Position numbers and translations under genes: made by a program. 64,000 bases of DNA, taken from contig NZ_VUJV01000004.1 of the NCBI RefSeq assembly GCF_008373755.1, positions 1-64,000 on the forward strand, read 5' to 3'. The stretch comes from Nocardioides humilatus. Lineage in GTDB: Bacteria > Actinomycetota > Actinomycetes > Propionibacteriales > Nocardioidaceae. This document shows positions 16,430 through 24,342 of the stretch, in pieces. Below the pieces are notes generated by a model. The model ran no database searches. It had not been told where the DNA came from and worked only from the letters and a program-made list of their open reading frames with translations. Numbering within the stretch: position 1 is the first letter of the stretch; each line of letters begins with the position of its first letter.

Positions 16430-17337
16430 CGTCCCCATCGGTCCCACGATTCTCTTGCGCACCCGCTAGCGCGGAGCGCGACGAGCCACTCGTCGGTACC
16501 GCCACGCACGTGCGGACCTGGCTGCTGCTCGAGCACTCTGGGTCCTGGGGCCAGGACGCGCTGCTCGACGCGCGTCTGCCGGACGGTCTCGGCGCCGCCC
16601 TCAAACAGCAGGCGAAGGCCTACCGCGCCAAGGTCGTGCTGGTCCGGTGCAGCGGCGCCCGCCGCGACCCACCGCGGCTCAACGTCTTCGTCGGCGACGC
16701 CGACCCCCACCGCCCTCGCCTCGAGCACGGGACGGTCGGCGACCTGCGCGAAGTGCTGGACCTCGACCTGACCACCTTCCGCTCCGGCGGCTCGTCCGGC
16801 CTGTCGCCGCACGACGGGCCCTTGTTCTGCGTCTGCACCAACGGACGTCACGACGCCTGCTGCGCCGAGCTCGGCCGGCCGATCGCGTCAGCGCTGAGCC
16901 AGTCCTACCCGGACGAGACCTGGGAGGTCTCCCACATCGGCGGCGATCGCTTCGCGGGCAACGTCCTGGTGCTGCCCGAGGGGCTCTACTACGGGCGCCT
17001 GGATCCTCGAGCTGCCCTCGCGATGGCCAGCGACCACCTCGCCGGGGAGCTCGACCTCGACCACCTCCGCGGCCGCTCGTCCGGCTCCATGGCCACCCAG
17101 GTCGCCGAGCACCACCTCCGGCTGCAACTGGGTGCCACTCGCATCCGCGACGTCAGCGTCCAGCGATCGACGACCGACGGATCCGTCACCGAGGCCACGA
17201 TGACGGCGGGTGGTGCGACCTACGTCGTGCGCGTGCGGACCGTCGTTGATCCGGCGAGCGCCGCCCGCCTGACCTGCCGGGCACAGCGGGACAGCCCGGT
17301 CCCGCACCACGAGGTGTTGTCGGTGGAACGGGCCTAG
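16426..17337 (+). CDS. Sucrase/ferredoxin-like (thioredoxin-like Fe-S) protein
   Basis: 303 residues, GTG start overlapping the oxygenase stop by 4 nt. The family mark is FCVCTNGRHDACC at residues 134-146, with Cys135, Cys137, Cys145 and Cys146, expected to bind an iron-sulfur cluster in a thioredoxin-like fold. It is followed by the conserved HIGGDRFAGNVLVLPEGLYYGRL. Members of Suc_Fer-like (PF06999) have no settled function despite the name. Here it could pass electrons to keep the oxygenase iron reduced; this is inferred from gene order only. Its TAG stop lies in a CTAG shared with the convergent polA stop. Confidence 0.82.
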   Translation: MTSPSVPRFSCAPASAERDEPLVGTATHVRTWLLLEHSGSWGQDALLDARLPDGLGAALKQQAKAYRAKVVLVRCSGARRDPPRLNVFVGDADPHRPRLEHGTVGDLREVLDLDLTTFRSGGSSGLSPHDGPLFCVCTNGRHDACCAELGRPIASALSQSYPDETWEVSHIGGDRFAGNVLVLPEGLYYGRLDPRAALAMASDHLAGELDLDHLRGRSSGSMATQVAEHHLRLQLGATRIRDVSVQRSTTDGSVTEATMTAGGATYVVRVRTVVDPASAARLTCRAQRDSPVPHHEVLSVERA

Positions 17338-20027
17338 TGCGCGGCCTCGTGCCAGCTCGCACCGGTGCCGACCGAGACGTCGAGCGGCACAGCCAGGTCA
17401 GCAGCGCCTCCCATCCGCTCGCGAACGACTGCCTCGAGCGCCTCGCGCTCCCCTTGCGCCACCTCGAACACGAGCTCGTCGTGGACCTGGAGCAGCATCC
17501 GTGACCGGAGACCCTGCTCCTCGATCGCGCGTTGGGTGTGCAGCATCGCGACCTTGATCAGGTCGGCCGCGGAGCCCTGGATGGGGGCGTTGAGCGCCAT
17601 CCGCTCGGCCATCTCCCGACGCATCCGGTTGTCGCTGGTGAGATCGGGCAAGTAGCGACGCCGGCCCATGATCGTCTCGGTGAAGCCGGTGCGACGGGCC
17701 TCCTCGACCACGCCGCCGAGGTAGTCGCGGATGCCACCGAACGTCTCGAAGTATTCATCCATGAGGCCACGCGCCTCGCCGGGCTCGATGCCGAGCTGTT
17801 GGGACAGGCCGAAGGCGGACAGACCGTAGGCCAGGCCGTAGTTCATCGCCTTGATCTTGGCCCGCATCTCGGTCGTCACGTCGTCAGGCGCGACGTCGAA
17901 CACGCGGGACGCGGTGATCGAGTGGAAGTCCTGACCTGACTTGAACGCCTCGATGAGGAGCTTGTCCTCCGACAGGTGCGCCATGATCCGCATCTCGATC
18001 TGGCTGTAGTCGGCCGTCATCAGACACTCGAAGCCGATACCGTCGACACTCTTCCCGACGACGAAGGCCTCACGGATCCGGCGGCCCTCCTCGGTGCGCA
18101 CCGGGATGTTCTGCAGGTTGGGCTCGGTGCTCGACAACCGGCCGGTCGCCGCGATCATCTGGTTGAACGTCGTGTGGATCCGACCGTCGGGCTGGACGGT
18201 CTTGAGCAGACCTTCGATCGTCTGCCGCAACCGGCTGACGTCGCGGTGGCGCAGCAGGTGGAGCAGGAACGGGTGCTCGGTCTTCACGTAGAGGCCCTGC
18301 AGGGCATCGGCGTCGGTCGTGTAGCCGGTCTTGGTGCGCTTGGTCTTCGGCATGCCGAGCTCGTCGAAGAGCACGACCTGCAGCTGCTTGGGCGAGCCGA
18401 GGTTGATCTCCTTGCCGATCACCGCGAAGGCTTCTTCAGCGGCGTTGCGCACCTCGTCGCCGAAGTGCTGCTCGAGCGAGGTGAGGTGGTCGAGGTCGAC
18501 CGCGATGCCGGTCTCCTCCATCGATGCCAGCAGGTGCACGAGCGGCAGCTCGACCTCGGTCAGCAGCTGGGAGCCGCCGGCACGATCGAGCTCGCCTTCG
18601 AGCGCCGTCGAGAGGTCGACGACCGCGCGGGCGTAGAGCATCGCCGTGGACGCGACGTCGGCGCCGTCGTCAAAGAGCGCGCCCTGGTCGGTGTCACCCT
18701 CGCCCTTGAGCTCGCGGCGCAGGTAGCGCAGCGTGAGGTCGGCCAGGTCGTAGGAGCGCTGGTCGGGCTGAGCGAGGTACGCCGTCAGCGCGGTGTCGCT
18801 CACCACGCCCGCGAGTCGCCAGCCGTGGGCAGCGAGGGCGAGCTCGGGGCCCTTGGCGTCGTGGAGGATCTTCGGGCGCGTGGTGTCGGCCAGCCACGCG
18901 GCCAGCGCCGACTCGTCGTCGGGCGTGAGGCCGGCGAGATCGACGTAGCCGGCCTGACCGTCGGCCGTAGCGAGGCCGACCCCGTCGACCGCGCCGCTGC
19001 CGGCGGCCCAGCTCCCGCGCACGTGCAGTCCCGCGACCTGGTCGCCGAGTCCCTCGAGGAAAGCGGTGATCTCACCGCCGCCGAGGATGCGGCCCTCGAG
19101 CTCGAAGCCACCCTCCTCCATCGGCTCCTCGCCAGCGAGGGTCTCGATCGTGCGGGTCTTCAGCTCGCCGCGGAACTCCAGCTCGTCGAACAGCTCGAGG
19201 GCCGCCTCGCGGTTCCAGGGCTGTAGCGCCATCTCGGAGGGGCGCATCGCGAGATCGAGATCGGTCACCAGCGCGTTGAGCCGGCGGTTGCGGATCACGT
19301 CGCCGAGGTGCTCGCGCAGCGCCTCGCCCTTCTTGCCGGTGATCTCGTCGGCGTGGGCGATCACGTTGTCGAGACCGTCGTAGGTGGAGATCCACTTCGC
19401 CGCGAAGCCCGGGCCGACGCCCGGCACACCGGGCAGGTTGTCGGAGGTCTCCCCGACGATCGCTGCCAGCTCGGGGTAGCGGTGGGGCGGTACGCCGTAC
19501 TTCTCCTCGACCGCGGTCGGGGTCATCCGCGCCAGGTCGGACACGCCGCGCATCGGGTAGAGCACGGTCGATCGCTCGGTGACCAGCTGCAGCGAGTCGC
19601 GGTCGCCGGTGAGGATCAAGACCTCCATGTCGGCGGTCTGGTCGGCGAGCGCCTGGGTCACCAGCGTCGCGATGATGTCGTCGGCCTCGTAGCCCTCGGC
19701 CTTGAGGAACGGGATCGAGAACGCGGTGAGCACCCGCTCGATCAGCGGCAGCTGGCTGCTGAACTCCGTGGGCGTCTTGTTGCGCTTGGCCTTGTACTCG
19801 GAGTATTCGGCCAGGCGGAAGGTCTGGCGCGAGACGTCGAACGCCACCGCGACGTGGGTGGGCTGCTCGTCGCGCAGCACGTTGACCAGCATCGAGGTGA
19901 ACCCGTAGACCGCGTTGGTGTTCTGTCCGGTCGCGGTCGAGAAGTTGTCGACCGGGAGCGCGAAGAACGCGCGGTAGGCCAAGGAGTGACCGTCGAGCAA
20001 CAGCAGGCGAGGGCGAGTCTCAGGCAC
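17334..20027 (-). CDS. polA: DNA polymerase I
   Basis: 897 residues, full length for a family A polymerase. The N-terminal 5' nuclease domain (residues 1-290) starts LLLLDGHSLAYRAFFALP and carries the EADDIIAT metal site. The polymerase domain has motif A (DYSQIEMRIMAHLSED), motif B (RAKIKAMNYGLAYG) and motif C (VHDELVFE). The middle domain has lost the proofreading residues: no DxE in the first exonuclease motif (VAGLHVRGSWAAGS), and no YxxxD in the third. It should therefore lack 3'-5' exonuclease activity, as is usual for actinobacterial PolA. It acts in Okazaki fragment processing and repair. The GTG lies 6 nt after TAGAGT, so the mRNA is probably leaderless. Confidence 0.96.
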   Translation of the reverse strand: MPETRPRLLLLDGHSLAYRAFFALPVDNFSTATGQNTNAVYGFTSMLVNVLRDEQPTHVAVAFDVSRQTFRLAEYSEYKAKRNKTPTEFSSQLPLIERVLTAFSIPFLKAEGYEADDIIATLVTQALADQTADMEVLILTGDRDSLQLVTERSTVLYPMRGVSDLARMTPTAVEEKYGVPPHRYPELAAIVGETSDNLPGVPGVGPGFAAKWISTYDGLDNVIAHADEITGKKGEALREHLGDVIRNRRLNALVTDLDLAMRPSEMALQPWNREAALELFDELEFRGELKTRTIETLAGEEPMEEGGFELEGRILGGGEITAFLEGLGDQVAGLHVRGSWAAGSGAVDGVGLATADGQAGYVDLAGLTPDDESALAAWLADTTRPKILHDAKGPELALAAHGWRLAGVVSDTALTAYLAQPDQRSYDLADLTLRYLRRELKGEGDTDQGALFDDGADVASTAMLYARAVVDLSTALEGELDRAGGSQLLTEVELPLVHLLASMEETGIAVDLDHLTSLEQHFGDEVRNAAEEAFAVIGKEINLGSPKQLQVVLFDELGMPKTKRTKTGYTTDADALQGLYVKTEHPFLLHLLRHRDVSRLRQTIEGLLKTVQPDGRIHTTFNQMIAATGRLSSTEPNLQNIPVRTEEGRRIREAFVVGKSVDGIGFECLMTADYSQIEMRIMAHLSEDKLLIEAFKSGQDFHSITASRVFDVAPDDVTTEMRAKIKAMNYGLAYGLSAFGLSQQLGIEPGEARGLMDEYFETFGGIRDYLGGVVEEARRTGFTETIMGRRRYLPDLTSDNRMRREMAERMALNAPIQGSAADLIKVAMLHTQRAIEEQGLRSRMLLQVHDELVFEVAQGEREALEAVVRERMGGAADLAVPLDVSVGTGASWHEAAH

Positions 20028-20033
20028 CCGCCG

Positions 20034-20039
20034 ACTCTA
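20034..20039 (-). promoter_or_regulatory. Putative -10 element of the leaderless polA promoter (TAGAGT)
   Basis: On the minus strand TAGAGT ends 6 nt before the polA GTG. The gap to the divergent thioesterase gene is only 41 bp and must hold both promoters. Confidence 0.5.
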
Positions 20040-20068
20040 TCCACCGGCGCCGACAGCAGAATGACCCC

Positions 20069-20494
20069 ATGACAGACCGGGACATCTCCATCGACGAGTT
20101 CCTCACCGTGCTGCCCGACGGAATGGGTCGGCTCAACGACAAGCTGGGCATCGAGCTCATCGAGATCTCCCCCGAGCGCGTCGTCGGCACCATGCCGGTG
20201 GAGGGCAACACCCAGCCGTTCCGTCTCCTGCACGGCGGCGCCTCCGTCGCCCTCGCCGAGACCCTCGGCTCGGTCGGATCGGGACTCCACGCCGGCCAGT
20301 ACGGCAAGGTCTCGGTCGGCGTCGACATCAACGCCACCCACCACCGCTCCGCAACGAGCGGCATCGTGACCGGCACGGCCACCGCGATCCACCTGGGCCG
20401 CACCAGCGCGGCCTACGAGGTCGTGATCACCGACGAGAGCGGACGCCGGGTCTGCACCTCGCGCATCACCTGCGCGCTGGTCGAGCCCCGCTAA
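20069..20494 (+). CDS. Hotdog-fold acyl-CoA thioesterase (PaaI / DHNA-CoA type)
   Basis: 141 residues, the normal length of a single-hotdog thioesterase. QPFRLLHGGASVALAETLGS (about residues 49-68) is the signature helix with the active-site HGG and catalytic Glu. VSVGVDINATHHRSATSG and GRTSAAYEVVITDESGR are the following conserved strands. Relatives hydrolyse 1,4-dihydroxy-2-naphthoyl-CoA in menaquinone synthesis or phenylacetyl-CoA-type esters; no neighbour decides which. A preceding ATG at 20060 leads to a stop after three codons, so the ATG at 20069 is used. It diverges from polA and converges with the GNAT gene. Confidence 0.88.
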   Translation: MTDRDISIDEFLTVLPDGMGRLNDKLGIELIEISPERVVGTMPVEGNTQPFRLLHGGASVALAETLGSVGSGLHAGQYGKVSVGVDINATHHRSATSGIVTGTATAIHLGRTSAAYEVVITDESGRRVCTSRITCALVEPR

Positions 20495-20509
20495 GGCGTT
20501 TCTCGAGCC

Positions 20510-21088
20510 CTACGGCAGCGGCACGTGCGTCGCGCCTCGGACGCGACGCTGGTTGCGGCGTCGTGCCACCAGGGCGCGCGGAGCGGTGCGCGGGGCGCCC
20601 GCCACAACGGCCGGCGTGATCCGGCTGCGCACGGCCGACGTCGGCGCCATGCGCACGGTGGCGACCGGCGCCAGCGCGAGACGCGCCATGAACCGGTTGG
20701 CCTCCCGGGACGTCGCCGGGACGGCGGTCGTCATCAGCAGGACGCCGTTCTCCTCGGCGAACGCGACCGCCACCTCGGTCAGCATCCGGCCGACGCCACG
20801 GCGACGGAACTCGTCGAAGACGCGCGGCTGGATCGACTGGACGCACGGTTCGAGGTTGATCGGGGAGACCGTCGTCAGGCGGAGGAAAACGCTCCCTGCG
20901 ACCTGACCGTCGTGCTCGACCACGATGAACCGCTGCTCCGGCGAGGCCGCCGCACCCTTGATCACCAGCTCGAGATCGGCGACCTGCTCGGACCGGTCGA
21001 CACGTCGGAGTACGTCGGACCAGAGGTCGACGAGAACCGGAGCGTCCTCGCGGCGAGCGATGCGCGGTATCAGGCTGGTCCTGCTCAT
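20510..21088 (-). CDS. GNAT-family N-acetyltransferase
   Basis: 192 residues. The GNAT core starts PRIARREDAPVLVDLWSDVL, includes VVEHDGQVAGSVFLRLTTV, and has the acetyl-CoA loop RRRGVGRMLTEVAVAFAEENG (Q/RxxGxG/A type) near residues 95-115. The last 50 residues are Arg/Ala-rich with several RR pairs, unlike a usual GNAT end, and may bind nucleic acid or ribosome; this is only a composition remark. GAGGGGG lies 8 nt before the ATG. Substrate unknown. Confidence 0.82.
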   Translation of the reverse strand: MSRTSLIPRIARREDAPVLVDLWSDVLRRVDRSEQVADLELVIKGAAASPEQRFIVVEHDGQVAGSVFLRLTTVSPINLEPCVQSIQPRVFDEFRRRGVGRMLTEVAVAFAEENGVLLMTTAVPATSREANRFMARLALAPVATVRMAPTSAVRSRITPAVVAGAPRTAPRALVARRRNQRRVRGATHVPLP

Positions 21089-21227
21089 CGCTTACCCCCT
21101 CGTGGTCGTCCGGTCACCCTACGCGTGCCCCGAGGAGGCGCGACAGGGGCCATGGACGAAAGATTACGGTTCGGGCACATCCGCTTTACGTCGGTCGCGA
21201 CCGCCCCCACGGGGGCCGGTTCGGGTC

Positions 21228-21233
21228 TATCGT
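21228..21233 (+). promoter_or_regulatory. Possible -10 element of livK (TATCGT)
   Basis: TATCGT fits TANNNT and lies about 48 nt before the livK start, leaving a normal untranslated leader. Just upstream at 21203-21216 there is a short GC palindrome (GCCCCCAC then GGGGGC). No convincing -35 is visible. Confidence 0.35.
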
Positions 21234-21280
21234 GCCCCCAATGCCCGCGGGCCGGGCAACCGAAAGATTCGGAGGACAAA

Positions 21281-22582
21281 TTGAAGCGCATGACCAACAC
21301 GATGCGTCTGGCCGCTGTTGCGACCGCAAGCGCGCTCGTGCTCTCTGCTTGTGGCAGCGACGACGGCGACAAGAAGAAGGACGACGACAAGGCCGGTTCC
21401 GACACGTCCAGCAGCGCTCCCGCGCCGACGGGCGACGGCAAGCTGGTCTTCGGCTCCCTGCTGCCGGCCACCGGAAGCCTGGCCTTCCTCGGCCCGCCGG
21501 AGTTCGCCGGCGTTGACCTCGCTGTCAAGGACATCAACGAGGCCGGCGGCGTGCTCGGCGAGGACGTCACCAATGTCAAGGGCGACTCGGGCGACACCGA
21601 CTCCGGTATCGCTCCGGCCGAGACCGACCAGCTCCTCGACGCCGGATCCGACGTCATCATCGGCGCCGCTTCGTCCGGTGTCTCGCTGACCGTGATCGAC
21701 AAGATCATGTCCTCGGGCTCGGTGATGTTCTCCCCCGCCAACACGTCGACCGCGTTCGACGAGGGCGACTACGCCGACCCGGACAACTACTTCCGCACCG
21801 CTCCGTCCGACATCCTGCAGGGCGCCGTGCTGGCCAACCTGCTGGTTCAGGACGGTCGCAAGAACGTCGCGATCATGGCTCGCCAGGACGCTTACGGCGA
21901 GACCCTCGCCGAGCAGGTGAAGGCCAACCTCGAGGCCCAGGGCTCCGAGGTTGCCGTGACCGTCTACTACGGCGAGAAGGCGCAGTCGTTCGACTCGCAG
22001 GTCGCCGAGGTCGCCGGCGCTGGTGCTGACGCGGTCGTCCTGATCGCGTTCGAGGAGACCACCTCGATCATCCCGCAGCTGATCCAGGCTGGCGTGGGCC
22101 CGCAGGACATCCCGACGTACTTCGTGGACGGCAACACCGCGAGCTACGCCCAGGACGCCTCGGCTCCGCTCCCCCCGGGCACCCTCGAGGGCACCAAGGG
22201 CACCATCCCCGGTGCTGAGACGGCCGACGACTTCAAGGCTCGCCTGCTCGAGGTCGACCCGGACCTGAAGGACTACGCCTACTCGGCTGAGTCCTACGAC
22301 GCTGTGATCGTCTCCGCTCTGGCTGCGGTCGAGGCCGGCGACGACTCGGGTGACGCGATCGCCCAGCACATCGTCGACGTCACGGGCGGCGGCACCAAGT
22401 GCACGTCGTTCGCCGACTGCTCGGCGCTGCTGGCCGACGGCGAGGACATCGACTACGACGGTGTCTCCGGCCCGATCGAGCTCGGCGACACCGGTAGCCC
22501 GACCGCCGCGTCGATCGGTATCTACGAGTACGACAAGGACAACAACATCACCCCGGTCGACTACATCGCCGGTCAGATCTGA
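21281..22582 (+). CDS. livK: Branched-chain amino-acid ABC transporter, substrate-binding lipoprotein
   Basis: 433 residues. The TTG at 21281 was chosen because GGAGG lies 5 nt upstream; the ATG at 21290 would be 14 nt away. A basic N terminus and hydrophobic helix end in the lipobox LSAC, so it is a lipid-anchored receptor on the outside of the membrane. A charged Asp/Lys/Ser linker follows. The periplasmic-binding fold (LVFGSLLPATGSLAFLGPPE, VIIGAASSGVS, NVAIMARQDAYGE) is of the Leu/Ile/Val (Peripla_BP_6) type. It faces livHMGF tail to tail, with a strong terminator after it, so receptor and permease are made from separate promoters. Ligand could also be an amide or urea. Confidence 0.88.
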   Translation: MKRMTNTMRLAAVATASALVLSACGSDDGDKKKDDDKAGSDTSSSAPAPTGDGKLVFGSLLPATGSLAFLGPPEFAGVDLAVKDINEAGGVLGEDVTNVKGDSGDTDSGIAPAETDQLLDAGSDVIIGAASSGVSLTVIDKIMSSGSVMFSPANTSTAFDEGDYADPDNYFRTAPSDILQGAVLANLLVQDGRKNVAIMARQDAYGETLAEQVKANLEAQGSEVAVTVYYGEKAQSFDSQVAEVAGAGADAVVLIAFEETTSIIPQLIQAGVGPQDIPTYFVDGNTASYAQDASAPLPPGTLEGTKGTIPGAETADDFKARLLEVDPDLKDYAYSAESYDAVIVSALAAVEAGDDSGDAIAQHIVDVTGGGTKCTSFADCSALLADGEDIDYDGVSGPIELGDTGSPTAASIGIYEYDKDNNITPVDYIAGQI

Positions 22583-22601
22583 GTCCAGCTGAACAAGGCG
22601 A

Positions 22602-22636
22602 ACGCCCCGGAACCGCAAGGTTCCGGGGCGTTTCGC
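22602..22636 (+). terminator. Rho-independent terminator after livK
   Basis: A perfect 13-bp stem (22602-22614 with 22619-22631), GC-rich, closed by a GCAA tetraloop and followed by TTCGCTT. It lies between convergent livK and livF and may also slow transcription from the other side. Confidence 0.88.
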
Positions 22637-22668
22637 TTGCTCGGGCTTCCGCGTGCTGGAGTCTGCCG

Positions 22669-23439
22669 TCAGCCGGTCGCGCCGAGGGTGCCCAGGTAGA
22701 GCTCGATGACCTTCGGGTCGCCAGCCAGGTCGCGGCCGCTGCCCGTGTAGGCGCTACGGCCCTGGTCGAGCACGTAGCCGCGGTCGCAGATCTGCAGGCA
22801 ACGCCGGGCGTTCTGCTCGACCATGACGACCGAGACGCCGGCCTTGTTGATCTTCCGCGTCTGGACGAACACCTCATCCTGCATGACGGGTGACAGACCG
22901 GCCGACGGCTCGTCGAGGAGCAGCACCGAAGGATTCATCATCAGCGCGCGGCCCATCGCGACCATCTGGCGCTCACCACCGGACAACGAGCCCGCCCGCT
23001 GCTTGCGCCGCTCCCCCAAGGTCGGGAAGAGGTCGGTCACGAAGTCGAACCGCTCGGTGAAGCGCTTGGGGTCCTGGTAGCAGCCCATCTCGAGGTTCTC
23101 CTCGATGGTGAGGCTCGGGAAGACGTTGTTGGACTGCGGCACGAAGCCGATGCCCTGGCTCACGAGCTGGTCGGCGCGCTGGTTGGTGACGTCGACGCCG
23201 TCGAGCGTCACCGAGCCCTCGTGGACCTTGACCAGTCCGAACATCGCCTTGAGCAGCGTCGACTTGCCAGCACCGTTGGGTCCGATGATGCCGACGAGCT
23301 CGCCGCGCAAGCAGTAGAGGTCGGCGCCGTTGAGGATGTTGACGCCGGGGAGGTAGCCAGCGATCACGTTGTCCGCCCGCAGCACTGCCCCTTCGGCCGC
23401 GGTCTGGTGTGCCGCGCGGATCGAGTCGGTGTCGCTCAT
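22669..23439 (-). CDS. livF: Branched-chain amino-acid ABC transporter ATP-binding protein LivF
   Basis: 256 residues. Walker A GPNGAGKST, signature LSGGERQMVAMGRALM, Walker B PSVLLLDEPSAGLSP and the H-loop-like VVMVEQNAR are all present; the Gln-Asn after Glu is the usual LivF form. Pairs with LivG as the cytoplasmic ATPase driving the LivHM channel. The ATG overlaps the livG stop (ATGA). It is last gene of the livHMGF operon. Confidence 0.93.
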   Translation of the reverse strand: MSDTDSIRAAHQTAAEGAVLRADNVIAGYLPGVNILNGADLYCLRGELVGIIGPNGAGKSTLLKAMFGLVKVHEGSVTLDGVDVTNQRADQLVSQGIGFVPQSNNVFPSLTIEENLEMGCYQDPKRFTERFDFVTDLFPTLGERRKQRAGSLSGGERQMVAMGRALMMNPSVLLLDEPSAGLSPVMQDEVFVQTRKINKAGVSVVMVEQNARRCLQICDRGYVLDQGRSAYTGSGRDLAGDPKVIELYLGTLGATG

Positions 23440-24338
23440 TCGCCCTCCTGGATCTCTGTCATCACCTGTTCGGCGATCGCGGCCTCGTCGAGGTCGCTCA
23501 GGTCGGTGTCGTGGTGGGCACCCAGGTAGGCGTCGATCACGCGTTGGTCGGCCATCACGGCGGCCGGCGTGCCCTCGGCGACGATGCGGCCCTGGGCCAT
23601 GACGATCACCCAGTCGGAGATGTCGCGGACCATGTCCATGTCGTGCTCCACGAAGAGCACCGTGCGGCCCTCGTCACGCAGCGACTTCACGTGACCGAGC
23701 AGCGACTGCTTCAGCGCCGGGTTAACACCGGCCATCGGCTCGTCGAGCATGATCAGCTCGGGGTCGACCATGAGCGCCCGCGCCATCTCGAGGAGCTTGC
23801 GCTGGCCGCCTGACAAGGAGCCCGCGAAGTCCTCTTTCTTGGCGTCGAGCTTGAAGCGCACGAGCAGCTCGTCGGCGCGCTCGGTGATCTCGCGCTCCTG
23901 CCCCTCCCAGAGGAAGCGGAAGGGCGCCATCCACCAGCGCTCGCCCATCTGCCCCGTGGCGCCGAGCCGCATGTTCTCCATGACCGAGAGCTTCGAGAGC
24001 ACCTTGGTCAGCTGGAACGTCCGGACCATCCCGCGGCGCGCCACCTTGAAGGCCGGCACCTTGTGGATCGGCTGGCCGTTGAAGGTCCAGCTGCCCGAGT
24101 CGGGCTGGTCGAAGCCCGTCAGCAGATTGAAGAGCGTCGTCTTGCCTGCACCGTTGGGCCCGATCAGCGCGGTGATGACTCCGCGCTGAATCTCGATGTG
24201 CCCGACGTCGACGGCCCGCAGACCGCCGAACTGGCGACTGATGTCGTCGCCGACGACGATCGGGTCGGGCTTCTTGGCGCCCGGCTCGTTGGGTACGTCG
24301 ACGAGCGCGCCCAGCTTCGGGAGGGTTGCGTCAGTCAT
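23436..24338 (-). CDS. livG: Branched-chain amino-acid ABC transporter ATP-binding protein LivG
   Basis: 300 residues from the ATG at 24338, which sits 4 nt after the livM stop; an ATG at 24377 inside livM was rejected. Walker A GPNGAGKTT, signature LSGGQRKLLEMARALM, Walker B PELIMLDEPMAGVNP and H-loop LFVEHDMDMV are intact. The C-terminal LivG extension is present (VIDAYLG, then an acidic tail). About 40 residues precede the ABC core, longer than in E. coli LivG. Confidence 0.92.
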   Translation of the reverse strand: MTDATLPKLGALVDVPNEPGAKKPDPIVVGDDISRQFGGLRAVDVGHIEIQRGVITALIGPNGAGKTTLFNLLTGFDQPDSGSWTFNGQPIHKVPAFKVARRGMVRTFQLTKVLSKLSVMENMRLGATGQMGERWWMAPFRFLWEGQEREITERADELLVRFKLDAKKEDFAGSLSGGQRKLLEMARALMVDPELIMLDEPMAGVNPALKQSLLGHVKSLRDEGRTVLFVEHDMDMVRDISDWVIVMAQGRIVAEGTPAAVMADQRVIDAYLGAHHDTDLSDLDEAAIAEQVMTEIQEGE

Positions 24339-24342
24339 CTGC

